Part shown: positions 44,197 through 53,527 of the stretch, one piece after another | Layout of the letters: each line of letters opens with the position of its first letter | How positions within the stretch are numbered: position 1 is the first letter of the stretch | Origin: Sphingomonadales bacterium UBA2683 | GTDB lineage: Bacteria > Pseudomonadota > Alphaproteobacteria > Sphingomonadales > Sphingomonadaceae | Assembly (NCBI GenBank): GCA_002354635.1 | Contig: DELZ01000001.1 | Location: 62,001 to 126,000, forward strand | DNA length: 64,000 nt | Direction: 5' to 3' | Position numbers and translations under genes: made by a program | Notes under the pieces: generated by a model | Seen by the model: the letters and a program-made list of their open reading frames with translations, nothing else | Databases searched by the model: none | Told to the model about the DNA's origin: nothing

Positions 44197-44288
44197 ATAT
44201 TCCTGTTGAAAACTATTTACCGCGCCGCTGATTCACCATGGGGACCGTCATAATATTGCATCGTTGCCTCCATGTTCGGGTTCCCTGT

Positions 44289-44660
44289 TCACTGCAATTC
44301 GATCAGGCGAAGTTCGCAAGTTGCCTCTGCAACCTGATTACCGTCAGTCCCCAGGATCGCTTGGCAACTGCGAACCGTCGAGCGGCGCAACACCGTGATC
44401 GCTGAGTCGCGCGCGGCGCTTCCAGGCTGTACTGCGGAATCCAATTTGAAGGGTTTGACCACCTTCGCGCCTGCAACGGCAGTTGCGCGTCCATCTGGCG
44501 CCTGCTCTGCCGGGCCGGTCGCCAACGCTTCCGACTTCAACGCAGGCCATATACCGATGATCATGACACAAAGGATGAATAGTGATGCTATGCCGGAATA
44601 GAGGGCAGACCGAAAATAATCGGTTTTCCTGTTCCACGATGCTGAACCAACTGACTGCAT
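44289..44660 (-). CDS. Small membrane-anchored protein
   Basis: The 123-residue protein has a membrane helix (SGIASLFILCVMIIGIWPAL) and a short exported part with two cysteines (RSCQAILGTDGNQVAEATCEL) that might form a disulfide. No family is recognised. ATG 44660 is chosen because it puts the helix near the N-terminus; the frame is open to 44828, across the inverted repeats. It is upstream of the secreted and PilZ genes on the same strand. Confidence 0.55.
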   Translation of the reverse strand: MQSVGSASWNRKTDYFRSALYSGIASLFILCVMIIGIWPALKSEALATGPAEQAPDGRATAVAGAKVVKPFKLDSAVQPGSAARDSAITVLRRSTVRSCQAILGTDGNQVAEATCELRLIELQ

Positions 44661-44715
44661 AACGCATCCCACAAATAATTCGCAAGCGGGAGGTTTCCAG
44701 ACCTCAGTCCGTTGA

Positions 44716-44785
44716 TGGAGCGGACGGACTAGCCATCCGCTCCACCGGGAACAGTTGGTACGATATTGACCAGAATATCGTACCA
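44716..44785. repeat. Two tandem perfect inverted repeats upstream of the small membrane gene
   Basis: TGGAGCGGA/TCCGCTCCA (44716-44744, 11-base loop) and TGGTACGATATT/AATATCGTACCA (44756-44785, 6-base loop) are perfect 9-bp and 12-bp stems. Neither has a T-run. They lie in the likely leader of the 44660 gene and may be operators, RNA hairpins or a small palindromic repeat. Confidence 0.6.
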
Positions 44786-45270
44786 GTGCCGGGACAACTG
44801 TGGCGCTTAATTGGGTTACCACAGGCAAAAGCCGAATTGCCCCACTTGCCCATCATTTGTGCCCTAACTTGACGAGAAAGGGCAGTTAGATACGGCTAAT
44901 GTAACAGTGTGATACGGTTGCACTTCCATAAGCCACTGCTTTTAATGTATTTTTTGAGAAAGGCAGTGAAGATGGATTTGAGGCTTTAATGGTTTCTAAA
45001 GAATAGTTAACAAAATCCTCGCAATTCTTTACCCTTGCACAAAGCAATCGAAGAGCAAAAAAACGGATTTTATAGAGTAACGACCCTCTGAATCACCAAA
45101 AGCAGCTATCTGCGGAGCTATATACAGCATTGTCACCAATGTGGAAAGCCCATTTGTTGCATCATCAGCATTCCGGACAGCCCGCATTTTGACAGCAGAA
45201 TGTCCAGCTACGGAACCGAGAGCATCTCTATTCCACAATTTTACTCATTCTGGCAGCCTCGCGGTGACGC
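44786..45270. other. Gene-free region upstream of the PilZ operon
   Basis: The stretch is AT-rich at 44940-45060 and probably contains the operon promoter. A minus-strand frame at 45029-45238 has no recognisable product or ribosome binding site. No RNA gene was recognised. Confidence 0.35.
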
Positions 45271-46692
45271 TCATTCCGCCGCCTGTTCTCCGGCATGATC
45301 CCTGACGATGCTGGCCAGAACTGATTCGGCGAAGCCGCGCAATGTGTCATCTCGTGCGCCCATGATAACGATCCGGTCGCCTGGCCTTGCCAGCTTCCTG
45401 ATTCTGTCACCACATTGCTCTCTGACTGCTATATGCTCAGCCTTGCCTCCCGCTGCGACGATTGCGTCCACAATCGAGTCGCTGCCGTGAGATCGGTCCA
45501 CCGTACCGCCAAAATAGACCGGATCACATAGGATGACACGATCTTCTTTCCCCAGACTTTCTGAAAAAACAACCGCAAGCTCCGAACCCATTTTCTTGAT
45601 CGGTCCGAAGCCATGCGGCTGGAAAAATGCTATGACCCTGCCCGGAAAAGACTTGAGAGTTTGCAGCGTGGCAGCGATCTTGTCCGGGTTGTGGCCAAAA
45701 TCGTCGATTACCGTGATGCCATTCGCGGTTCCGACAATATCAAAACGGCGGGCCAGGCCCCGAAAGGACCCGATCGCGGAGATTGCCAATTCGATCGGCA
45801 CTCCGATCGCGCAGCTCGCCGCGATGGCAGCCAGTGCGTTGGCGATATTATGCCTGCCCGGCACTTGCAGCAAAACTGGAAAGCCCGCCTCGCCCCGGTG
45901 TAGCGTGAAGCTGCTCCCGAGAGCTTTTTCCTCAACGTTTAGAGCCCGGTAATCAGCACCTCCAGAAAATCCGAAACTGCTCGTTTTGACCGGATCCAGA
46001 GAATCAACGAGCGCGACCGATTCCGTATCATCATGATTCCAGATCGCATGGTCTGATTTCGAAATAAAATCACCGAACAAGATTCTAAGTTCTGCGAGAC
46101 TCTTGTGATCCAGACTGACGTTATTGAGCACGGCAATTTCCGGATTGAAGAGAGCAATGGAACCATCGCTTTCATCCACTTCACTCACCATCATCTCGCC
46201 GGCTCCGACGCGGGAACTGGCAAACGGCGCATCCGCATCTGCAAAATTTTTCATCACCGCGCCGTTCATGATCGTCGGGTCGCGGCCGGCCTCAGTCAGA
46301 ATCCAGCCGATCATTCCGGTGACAGTCGATTTGCCGCTGGTACCCCCAACGGCAATGCTGCGCGGCGCACCATTGAAATGCTCCGCCAGCAGTTCGGCCC
46401 GGGTCATTCGCTTGCAGCCCAGCGCAATTGCGCGCGCGACATCCGGCACCGTTTCTTCGATAGCCGCAGAAGCGATCAATATTTGCCTGCCGTCAACCAG
46501 ACCACTGCCATCCTGCTGGAAAAGGTCGATTCCCCGATCATTCAGCCATTGAAACTTGTCTGCCAGTCGCCCCTGATCCAGCGCCCGGTCAGAGCCGGCG
46601 ACCCGCGCGCCCGCCGCCTTGACTATCATCGCCAGCGGCAACATGCCGGAACCGCCGATCCCGCAAAAATAATAGGATTTGTCTTCACTCAT
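45271..46692 (-). CDS. Mur-ligase family protein (MurC/Mpl-like)
   Basis: The 473-residue protein has the MurC/Mpl layout: an N-terminal nucleotide-sugar domain (YFCGIGGSGMLPLAMIVK), an ATP loop AVGGTSGKSTVTGMIG, GRHNIANALAAIAA and VIDDFGHNPDKIAATL. The ATP loop has Ser where Mur ligases usually have GTHGKT. A second MurC is expected elsewhere in the genome, so a role in recycling (joining UMP-MurNAc to a peptide) is more likely. It is divergent from an LD-carboxypeptidase gene with 34 bp between starts. Confidence 0.82.
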   Translation of the reverse strand: MSEDKSYYFCGIGGSGMLPLAMIVKAAGARVAGSDRALDQGRLADKFQWLNDRGIDLFQQDGSGLVDGRQILIASAAIEETVPDVARAIALGCKRMTRAELLAEHFNGAPRSIAVGGTSGKSTVTGMIGWILTEAGRDPTIMNGAVMKNFADADAPFASSRVGAGEMMVSEVDESDGSIALFNPEIAVLNNVSLDHKSLAELRILFGDFISKSDHAIWNHDDTESVALVDSLDPVKTSSFGFSGGADYRALNVEEKALGSSFTLHRGEAGFPVLLQVPGRHNIANALAAIAASCAIGVPIELAISAIGSFRGLARRFDIVGTANGITVIDDFGHNPDKIAATLQTLKSFPGRVIAFFQPHGFGPIKKMGSELAVVFSESLGKEDRVILCDPVYFGGTVDRSHGSDSIVDAIVAAGGKAEHIAVREQCGDRIRKLARPGDRIVIMGARDDTLRGFAESVLASIVRDHAGEQAAE

Positions 46693-46726
46693 TCTTTCGC
46701 GCTATTGCTTCTCTATCTGTTTGGCA

Positions 46727-47584
46727 ATGGCGCAAGGAACAAATTCCATCTCCCCACATGTTCGCATCGGCATTTGCGCGCCATCAACCCCCTTTACACG
46801 GGACGCCGCCGCTCGCGTCACGGCGCTTGCAGCAGAGAGCCACCCTCAGGCCGAACTGATTTTTGACGAGCAGTGTTTTTTTGTCGAAGGCCATTTTGCC
46901 GGCAATGACCGGCAACGCAGTGACAGTTTCGTCGCCCTGGCCAACGACCCGAGCATTGATGCCATATGGTTCGCACGCGGTGGCTATGGAGCCGCACGCA
47001 TGGCGGAGGCGGCCATCAGACAGCTGGATAACGACGCCAAAGGCAAAATATTTCTGGGATATAGCGATGCCGGGAACCTGCTCGGTGCTCTCTATCGTGC
47101 AGGCATTGGCAATGTCGCACACGGCCCGATGCCATCTGATATTGGTCGGGAAAACGGAGAACCTGCAGTCCGCAGAGCGCTGGATTGGATTGTGGACCAA
47201 GATTCAGGGGCAGTAGAACCGGGACTGGCCAATGGCAAGAAACATGCTGCGTTCAATCTGATGACCCTTGCCATGATGACCGGCACCGAGCTGATGCCGG
47301 ATCTGCGGGACCATATTTTGATTGTCGAAGAGATTTCCGAATATCTTTACGCCTTTGACCGCGCCATGTTCCATCTGTGCAGCAACCTTGCCGGGCACGG
47401 CCTGACCGGTATAAAATTGGGCAATGTCGGCGACATTCCCGAAAATGACCGGCCGTTCGGCGAAAGCCCTGATGAAATTACTAGGCGATGGTGCGAAAGC
47501 AGGAACATCGCCTATCTGGGGCGCTCGAAAATCGGGCATGATATCGAAAACAGGATCGTGCCATTCGGGCTGCTAGAATCCTGA
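46727..47584 (+). CDS. LD-carboxypeptidase (S66, LdcA-like)
   Basis: The 285-residue protein has the serine nucleophile in FLGYSDAGNLL, a Glu/Tyr stretch EEISEYLYAFDR and a late His in IGHDIENR: the S66 triad. LdcA trims tetrapeptides to tripeptides in the cytoplasm during peptidoglycan recycling. ATG 46727 fits the family; the frame is open to 46679. It shares a divergent promoter region with the Mur-ligase gene, supporting a joint recycling role. Confidence 0.87.
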   Translation: MAQGTNSISPHVRIGICAPSTPFTRDAAARVTALAAESHPQAELIFDEQCFFVEGHFAGNDRQRSDSFVALANDPSIDAIWFARGGYGAARMAEAAIRQLDNDAKGKIFLGYSDAGNLLGALYRAGIGNVAHGPMPSDIGRENGEPAVRRALDWIVDQDSGAVEPGLANGKKHAAFNLMTLAMMTGTELMPDLRDHILIVEEISEYLYAFDRAMFHLCSNLAGHGLTGIKLGNVGDIPENDRPFGESPDEITRRWCESRNIAYLGRSKIGHDIENRIVPFGLLES

Positions 47585-47632
47585 CCGCCTAATCAGCAAA
47601 CTCTATGCCTTCGCTCATTGAGTATTTTGCCG

Positions 47633-49555
47633 TCAGGAGGCTTTTATGATTTGATCATTGTCCCGGCCATGCTCAAATTCCGGCACCAGAGATTTCAACA
47701 TTGTAACCGCAAGCTTAGGGTCGCGACAATTGAGGATATCCGAAATCAGATCATTCAGGACCTCGGACGGAAGATAGGTTTCGTGGGCCTTCATTATCCG
47801 CGGATGCAAAGTTTTCTGTGGATTATTCCCGATAATCAATTCTTCATAGAGCTTCTCGCCAGCACGAAGTCCAACCTCGACAATTTCTATATCACCATCC
47901 GGGTTCGCTGCATTGCGTATGGTCAGCCCTGAAAGCCGCACCAGTGTCTCTGCCAAATCCAGTATTTTGACGGATTTGCCCATATCCAGGACAAATACTT
48001 CACCGCCCTTGGCCATGCCGGCCGCTTGAATGACCAGCTGCACCGACTCGGGAATAGTCATGAAATAGCGATTCACTTTTCGATCCGTCAGCGTTATCGG
48101 ACCGCCCTGCTCGATCTGCTTGCGAAACAAAGGGACCACGGAACCGCTGGATCCGAGAACATTGCCAAATCGCACCATGGAGAATGTCGTATCTCCGCCA
48201 CTGTCAGCGAAATTCTGGACTATCTATTCCGCAGCGCGCTTGGTCGCGCCCATAACGTTGGTCGGACGCACGGCCTTGTCGGTACTGATCAGGATGAAAT
48301 CCTTGACCTGTGACGCTTTCGCCGCGGCGGCCAGTGTCTTTGTTCCCAAAATATTGTTTCGGATTCCCTCTACGGGATTGGCTTCTACGAGGGGCACATG
48401 CTTATACGCCGCTGCGTGGAAAACGGTCTCCGGACGCCACATCGCGAATATTTCGCTCAGACCGTCTGCATCGATGACCGAACTCAGAACCGGAACCATT
48501 TCCAACGTCATGCCGGGCTGGCTGGCAACCAGCTTCTTCAGCTCTTTCTCGATTTCGTATAGCGCGAATTCGGAAATATCCAGCATGATCAGACGTCGCG
48601 CGCCCGACTTCGCGATCTGCCGACAGAGTTCTCCGCCGATCGAACCACCGGCGCCGGTCACCAGTACTGTCTTCCCGACGATCGTTCGGCCAAACAGCAG
48701 CTCGTTCGGCGAAACCGGTTCTCGTCCAAGCAGGTCTTCGATTTCCAGTTCACGGATATCGCTGAATGCAATCTTGCCAGAGATTATTTCGTGCATGTTC
48801 GGCAAGGTTTGAACGTGCACTTTGAATTCGCGAACCTGCTCGACAATCGCCCGGCGTTTCCTGCGGTCAATTCGCGGCAAGGCCAACAATATATCGGTGA
48901 TATTTCGCTTTTCGATAAGGTCCCGCAGATTGCCGCTCCAGAACACTTTGTCCCCGTCCAGCCTTTGGCCGTCCAGCCGCTGGTCATCATCGACATAACC
49001 GCATAGCCGCATACCATGTTCTGACCGCATGGATGCAGCAAGTTGCTGACCTGCACTGCCAGCGCCATAGATAAGAACATTTTTGACCTCACCGTCGAAC
49101 TGGTTTCTGCCAAGAAGATCGACCATCAAATATCGTGCGGTCACTCTCGAAAAGCCGACCAGAAACAAGAACACAACCGGCTGGATAACCCCGATCGTTC
49201 TTGGAACGCCGTCGATCCCGACCACGACAAAGGTAAACCCGATCAAGACGGAATATATCGCAAATGCGCGCACCAATATTTTCATCATACCGGTACCGGC
49301 ATATCGGAAAATCGCGTGATAAACGCCGCTCAACACAAAAACGGGGATCATCAGCAACAGACAAACCAGAACGATTTTCTGGACGGCGATATCCCATAAA
49401 ACCCAGACGCCGATACGAAGAGAATATGCGATCCAAATCGACTGCACGCAAAGCAAAATGTCGAGCAAAATCACAATTGCCCGTTTTTTCCATCGTGCCA
49501 GTTGGGCAATTTTTTCTAAAGATGATGTAACGACGTCGGTGATATTCTGGACCAT
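47633..49555 (-). pseudogene. CapD/FlaA1-type nucleotide-sugar epimerase/dehydratase, interrupted by an amber codon
   Basis: The full frame would encode 640 residues: four N-terminal membrane helices (ILLDILLCVQSIWIAY at the start), a FlaA1-like domain and a C-terminal SDR domain (VTGAGGSIGGELCRQI). It is split by TAG at 48224-48226 (codon 444) just after ATKRAAE. The downstream part (IVQNFADS..., [18 protein letters not shown]) continues in the same frame with no frameshift. The family usually has Leu here (TTG), so a single T-to-A change explains it. It may be a pseudogene, a sequencing error or a suppressed stop. Polysaccharide genes follow on the other strand. Confidence 0.85.
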
Positions 49556-49852
49556 TTCGCTCTCAAAGCTAACTTCAGGTTATCAAAACTGCGACGCCGG
49601 AAGGGACATTTACAGAACGGAATCGGCTTCGCCAACCAAATTAAAAAATATTTACCGCCCAATATTCATGAAATCGCAATGTTCAAGCCGAAATTGGCGA
49701 TTTATTGCCCTCGTCCATCGGTGTAAAGACTGGGGTGATTGCATAGGCAAGGCCAACAACATCGAACTGATGCAACCTTGACCTCTTGCAGCCAACGGGC
49801 CACAAGCCGCAAAATTCTGCATGTCGAAATAGCCAATATTTGAGGGAATTGA

Positions 49853-51157
49853 ATGAAACTTGCAATGATAGGTTCTGGCTATGTTGGCCTGGTTTCTGGT
49901 GCCTGCTTCGCCGATTTCGGCCATGATGTGGTTTGCGTCGACAAGGACGAGAAAAAAATAGCGAACCTCGACAACAATATCATGCCGATTTACGAACCGG
50001 GACTCGCCGACCTTGTGAAGCGCAATGTTGAAGCGGAACGCCTGTCCTTTTCAACCGATCTAGCCGCCTCCATCAAGGATTGCGATGCTATTTTTATTGC
50101 GGTGGGAACGCCCTCACGACGCGGCGACGGCCATGCCGATCTGAGCTACGTCTATGCGGCGAGCGAAGAAATAGCCGATTCCATCGTCAAGCCGACTGTC
50201 ATCATAACCAAGTCGACGGTACCGGTCGGAACCGGGGATGAAGTCGAGCATATCCTGGCAAGGAAACAGCCGCGCGAACGGTTTTCTGTCGTCTCAAACC
50301 CCGAATTTTTACGGGAGGGCGCTGCCATCCGGGACTTCAAACGCCCCGACCGCATCGTCATCGGAACAGAGGATGACTGGGCGAAGGATGTGATGACCGA
50401 AATCTATCGTCCGCTTTTTCTCAATGAATCACCGATTTTGTTCACTGGTCGGCGCACGGCGGAGCTTACCAAATATGCTGCCAACGCGTTTCTGGCGACG
50501 AAAATAACCTTCATCAACGAGATTGCCGATCTTTGCGAAAAAGTGGGCGCGGATGTTCAGGAAGTATCCCGGGGCATAGGTTTGGATAACCGGATCGGAT
50601 CCAAATTCCTGCATGCCGGACCCGGCTATGGCGGCAGCTGTTTCCCCAAGGACACACTGGCGCTGATAAAAACAGCCCAGGACAATGATAGCCCCGTACG
50701 CATTGTCGAGGCCGTAGTGCAGGTCAACGACCAGCGCAAACGTGCGATGGGCCGCAAGGTCATTCACGCCCTCGACGGCGACGTGCGCGGGAAGAAAGTG
50801 GCCTTGCTTGGCCTTACCTTCAAACCCAATACCGATGACATGCGCGATGCTCCTTCGATCGCGATCGCGCAGACTTTGATAGACGGGGGGGCTGAGGTCT
50901 CGGCTTATGATCCCGAAGGAATGGCACTGGCACGGGGAATCATGCCGGCGGTCGAGATGGCCGACAGCAGCTACAACGCTGCGAGAGGTGCGGACGCAGT
51001 GGTCATTGTGACCGAATGGGACGCATTCCGTGCTTTGGATTTGAAGAAGCTCGCCGATGCAATGAAAGGCACGGTACTGGTCGATCTAAGGAATATCTAC
51101 AATCCGTCAGAAGTGGCGCAAACCAATTTGAAATACACCAGCGTAGGGCGAACTTAG
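49853..51157 (+). CDS. ugd: UDP-glucose 6-dehydrogenase
   Basis: The 434-residue protein oxidises UDP-glucose to UDP-glucuronate with two NAD. It has the NAD-binding start MKLAMIGSGYVGLVSG, STVPVGTGDEVE, NPEFLREGAAIRDF and the catalytic cysteine in GYGGSCFPKDT. GAGGGAATTG lies before the ATG. It begins a plus-strand set with manA and manC (gaps of 19 and 10 bp), supplying sugar nucleotides for an exopolysaccharide. Confidence 0.93.
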   Translation: MKLAMIGSGYVGLVSGACFADFGHDVVCVDKDEKKIANLDNNIMPIYEPGLADLVKRNVEAERLSFSTDLAASIKDCDAIFIAVGTPSRRGDGHADLSYVYAASEEIADSIVKPTVIITKSTVPVGTGDEVEHILARKQPRERFSVVSNPEFLREGAAIRDFKRPDRIVIGTEDDWAKDVMTEIYRPLFLNESPILFTGRRTAELTKYAANAFLATKITFINEIADLCEKVGADVQEVSRGIGLDNRIGSKFLHAGPGYGGSCFPKDTLALIKTAQDNDSPVRIVEAVVQVNDQRKRAMGRKVIHALDGDVRGKKVALLGLTFKPNTDDMRDAPSIAIAQTLIDGGAEVSAYDPEGMALARGIMPAVEMADSSYNAARGADAVVIVTEWDAFRALDLKKLADAMKGTVLVDLRNIYNPSEVAQTNLKYTSVGRT

Positions 51158-51176
51158 TGAGCGATATCGGCATAGA

Positions 51177-51980
51177 ATGAAACTGAAGAAGAAACTCGTC
51201 GAAAAGCCCTGGGGCCAGGAAATTCTGCCAGACATTTTTAATGGCGGGAACGGAAAGAAAATTGGCGAAATCTGGTTTGAAGCGCCAGACGGCGTGACGC
51301 CGCAACTCATGACCAAATATCTTTTCACCAGTGAAAAGCTCTCCGTTCAAGTCCATCCTAATGATCGGCAGGCGCGGAGAATTGGATTTGCGCACGGGAA
51401 GGAAGAATGTTGGTACATTCTCGATGCAAAACCAAATTCTGTATTGGGTCTCGGCCTGAAGACAAAGGTCAGCGCCACAAAGCTGAAGACCGCCGCGGTG
51501 CTGGGAGAAATTGAGAATCTGATTGATTGGAAACCTGTCAAAGCAGGCGATTTTTTCTTCGTTCCGGCAGGGACGATTCATGCCATCGGCCCCGACATCT
51601 CGCTTCTGGAAGTTCAACAAAATGCAGATATCACTTATCGGATTTACGACTATGGACGCCCGCGCGAACTCCACCTCGATGAAGCGATCGCGGTAGCCAA
51701 GCTGGCATCTTACGACATGAAAAATTTTTCCGAGGTACCTGCCGACAGTTCAGCCACCCTCTTCATTGGCTCTCCCTTCTCGCTGTTCCAGATTTTAGGG
51801 ACAGACGATGGGCCAATTTCAAGCACCGCGGGCAAGGAATGGCAAGTCATACCCTTGGAAGGGTCGGTTTCCGTACGCGGAAAAGAAATCAAGGCCGGGG
51901 ATTGTGGAATCTGCCCGCGATTTTCCGACATAGATCTTTCGAAAAACGGCAAGTCGCTTATTGCTTGCACCACGACATGA
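51177..51980 (+). CDS. manA: Class I mannose-6-phosphate isomerase
   Basis: The 267-residue protein has the type I phosphomannose isomerase zinc-site motifs: LSVQVHPND, KEECWYIL, VPAGTIHAIG and EVQQNADITYRIYDYGR. It interconverts fructose-6-phosphate and mannose-6-phosphate. Length and motifs match short-form ManA proteins. It sits between ugd and manC in the same direction, so the three probably form one transcript. Confidence 0.9.
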   Translation: MKLKKKLVEKPWGQEILPDIFNGGNGKKIGEIWFEAPDGVTPQLMTKYLFTSEKLSVQVHPNDRQARRIGFAHGKEECWYILDAKPNSVLGLGLKTKVSATKLKTAAVLGEIENLIDWKPVKAGDFFFVPAGTIHAIGPDISLLEVQQNADITYRIYDYGRPRELHLDEAIAVAKLASYDMKNFSEVPADSSATLFIGSPFSLFQILGTDDGPISSTAGKEWQVIPLEGSVSVRGKEIKAGDCGICPRFSDIDLSKNGKSLIACTTT

Positions 51981-51990
51981 GATTCCGACC

Positions 51991-53058
51991 ATGACACAAT
52001 CAACCCCGATCACGCCCGTCATCTTGTCCGGGGGGTCCGGAACACGGTTATGGCCGCTTTCGACACCGGCAAAGCCCAAACAGTTTCTCAACCTGTTCGG
52101 TCCACTCAGCATGTTCCAGCTTACGATTCAGCGCTGTGCCGACGAGGCCTTGTTCAAAAAGCCTCTCATTGTGGGCTCTTCGCAACATGTGGAATTGATA
52201 CAGGAACAGATGCAGGAAGTAGGCGCAATCTCCAGCGCGATCATCTTGGAACCCTGCGCCCGCAATACCGCTCCCGCGATAGCGCTAGCAGCACTTGCTG
52301 CGGAGCAGCCTGCTGATCTGCTGCTGGTGATGCCCAGCGATCATATCATCAAGAATATCACGGCTTTCCATCAAGCCGTGCAGGCATCGATTCCTGCAGC
52401 CCTATCCGGCTGGATGGTGACGTTCGGGATCGAACCCAACGGACCCGAGACGGGCTATGGCTATATCCAGCAGGGTGAAACGATTGACGGCACGACCCGA
52501 AGCTGGTCGGCACAAAGATTTGTCGAGAAGCCGACCGAGAAAAATGCCGAAAAAATGCTCGCGGATGGCGGATATCACTGGAATGCCGGGATTTTTCTTT
52601 TTCGGGCTGACACCTATCTCGCCGCAATGGAAAAACATTCTCCCGAGATGCTCCTCGCATGCAGAGCAGCCATGAGCAGCAAGCGCATGGAAAACGAGCT
52701 TTGTTTTCCGGACCCGGGGTATTTTTCGTCCGCACCATCTGATTCAATAGACTATGCGATAATGGAAAGAGCAGAAAAAGTAGCCGTCACTCCCGTAAGC
52801 CCCGGCTGGTCGGATGTGGGCAGCTGGGATTCCCTGTTCGATATCAGTGACAAGGACGGACAATCAAATGCCATATTCGGCAAAGCCACTGTTATCGATT
52901 CAACCGACAATCTGATCCATAGTCAGGATCTGGAAATTGCAACTTTTGGCGTGGAAAATCTCATCATCGTCACGCATGCAAACAAGATTATGATCCTGCC
53001 CCGTGGACAATCGCAAAATGTCAAAAAAATAGTGCAGAAGCTCAACGGCAACGACTAA
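51991..53058 (+). CDS. manC: Mannose-1-phosphate guanylyltransferase
   Basis: The 355-residue protein makes GDP-mannose from mannose-1-phosphate and GTP. It has the nucleotidyltransferase start VILSGGSGTRLWPLS, KPKQFLNLFG, MPSDHIIKN, RFVEKPTEKN and WNAGIFLF. It is the monofunctional form without a C-terminal isomerase half, which suits the separate manA just upstream. ATG 51991 is chosen; a TTG at 51961 is in frame. Its end overlaps the convergent gene by 4 bp. Confidence 0.92.
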   Translation: MTQSTPITPVILSGGSGTRLWPLSTPAKPKQFLNLFGPLSMFQLTIQRCADEALFKKPLIVGSSQHVELIQEQMQEVGAISSAIILEPCARNTAPAIALAALAAEQPADLLLVMPSDHIIKNITAFHQAVQASIPAALSGWMVTFGIEPNGPETGYGYIQQGETIDGTTRSWSAQRFVEKPTEKNAEKMLADGGYHWNAGIFLFRADTYLAAMEKHSPEMLLACRAAMSSKRMENELCFPDPGYFSSAPSDSIDYAIMERAEKVAVTPVSPGWSDVGSWDSLFDISDKDGQSNAIFGKATVIDSTDNLIHSQDLEIATFGVENLIIVTHANKIMILPRGQSQNVKKIVQKLNGND

Positions 53059-53432
53059 ACCGACGGGCTATCGCCACCCCGTTCGTCAGACCTGTTATCA
53101 GGACCATATTTGTCGGCAAGCCAATGCGGCCAAAATCTGGAAATTAGGAGTAAAATCGTCGGCAGCAGCAGCGTGTTCGAGATATCCCGGACGGCTTCAT
53201 CCAAATATATATTGTTCCGATCCGACGGTATTTCGGACACGAAAGATAAGTCATAATATTCGTTGCCGCATGCTGCTACGACAACGAACAGCCAGGGAAT
53301 GACACTGGCGAGCGAACGGCGGAGACATATTGCAACCGCCAGTTGCAGCCCGACACCCGCATATATGTGGAGGGAGTCTCGATCCAGGCCTGTTGACAGT
53401 TCCAGCCAGTCTTTGAATTCGAACCACATCAT
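53055..53432 (-). CDS. Small membrane protein (125 aa)
   Basis: The protein has three hydrophobic segments (GVGLQLAVAICLRRSLASVI, WLFVVVAACGNEYYDL and NTLLLPTILLLISRF). No family is recognised. It lies opposite manC and upstream-divergent from wecB, inside the polysaccharide cluster, but no role is assigned. Confidence 0.6.
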   Translation of the reverse strand: MMWFEFKDWLELSTGLDRDSLHIYAGVGLQLAVAICLRRSLASVIPWLFVVVAACGNEYYDLSFVSEIPSDRNNIYLDEAVRDISNTLLLPTILLLISRFWPHWLADKYGPDNRSDERGGDSPSV

Positions 53433-53527
53433 GCAAATGCGCTTGGGCTAGCCGGGTGCAAGGGTCAACGCCTTTTGCAAGGGATATGATTATCAAAATT
53501 TTAGCCAAAGGCGGTTAAGCAGCCGGA

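Noticed and set aside
45029..45238. Minus-strand frame upstream of the PilZ operon
   Set aside because: No family features, no ribosome binding site, and AT-rich promoter-like composition.
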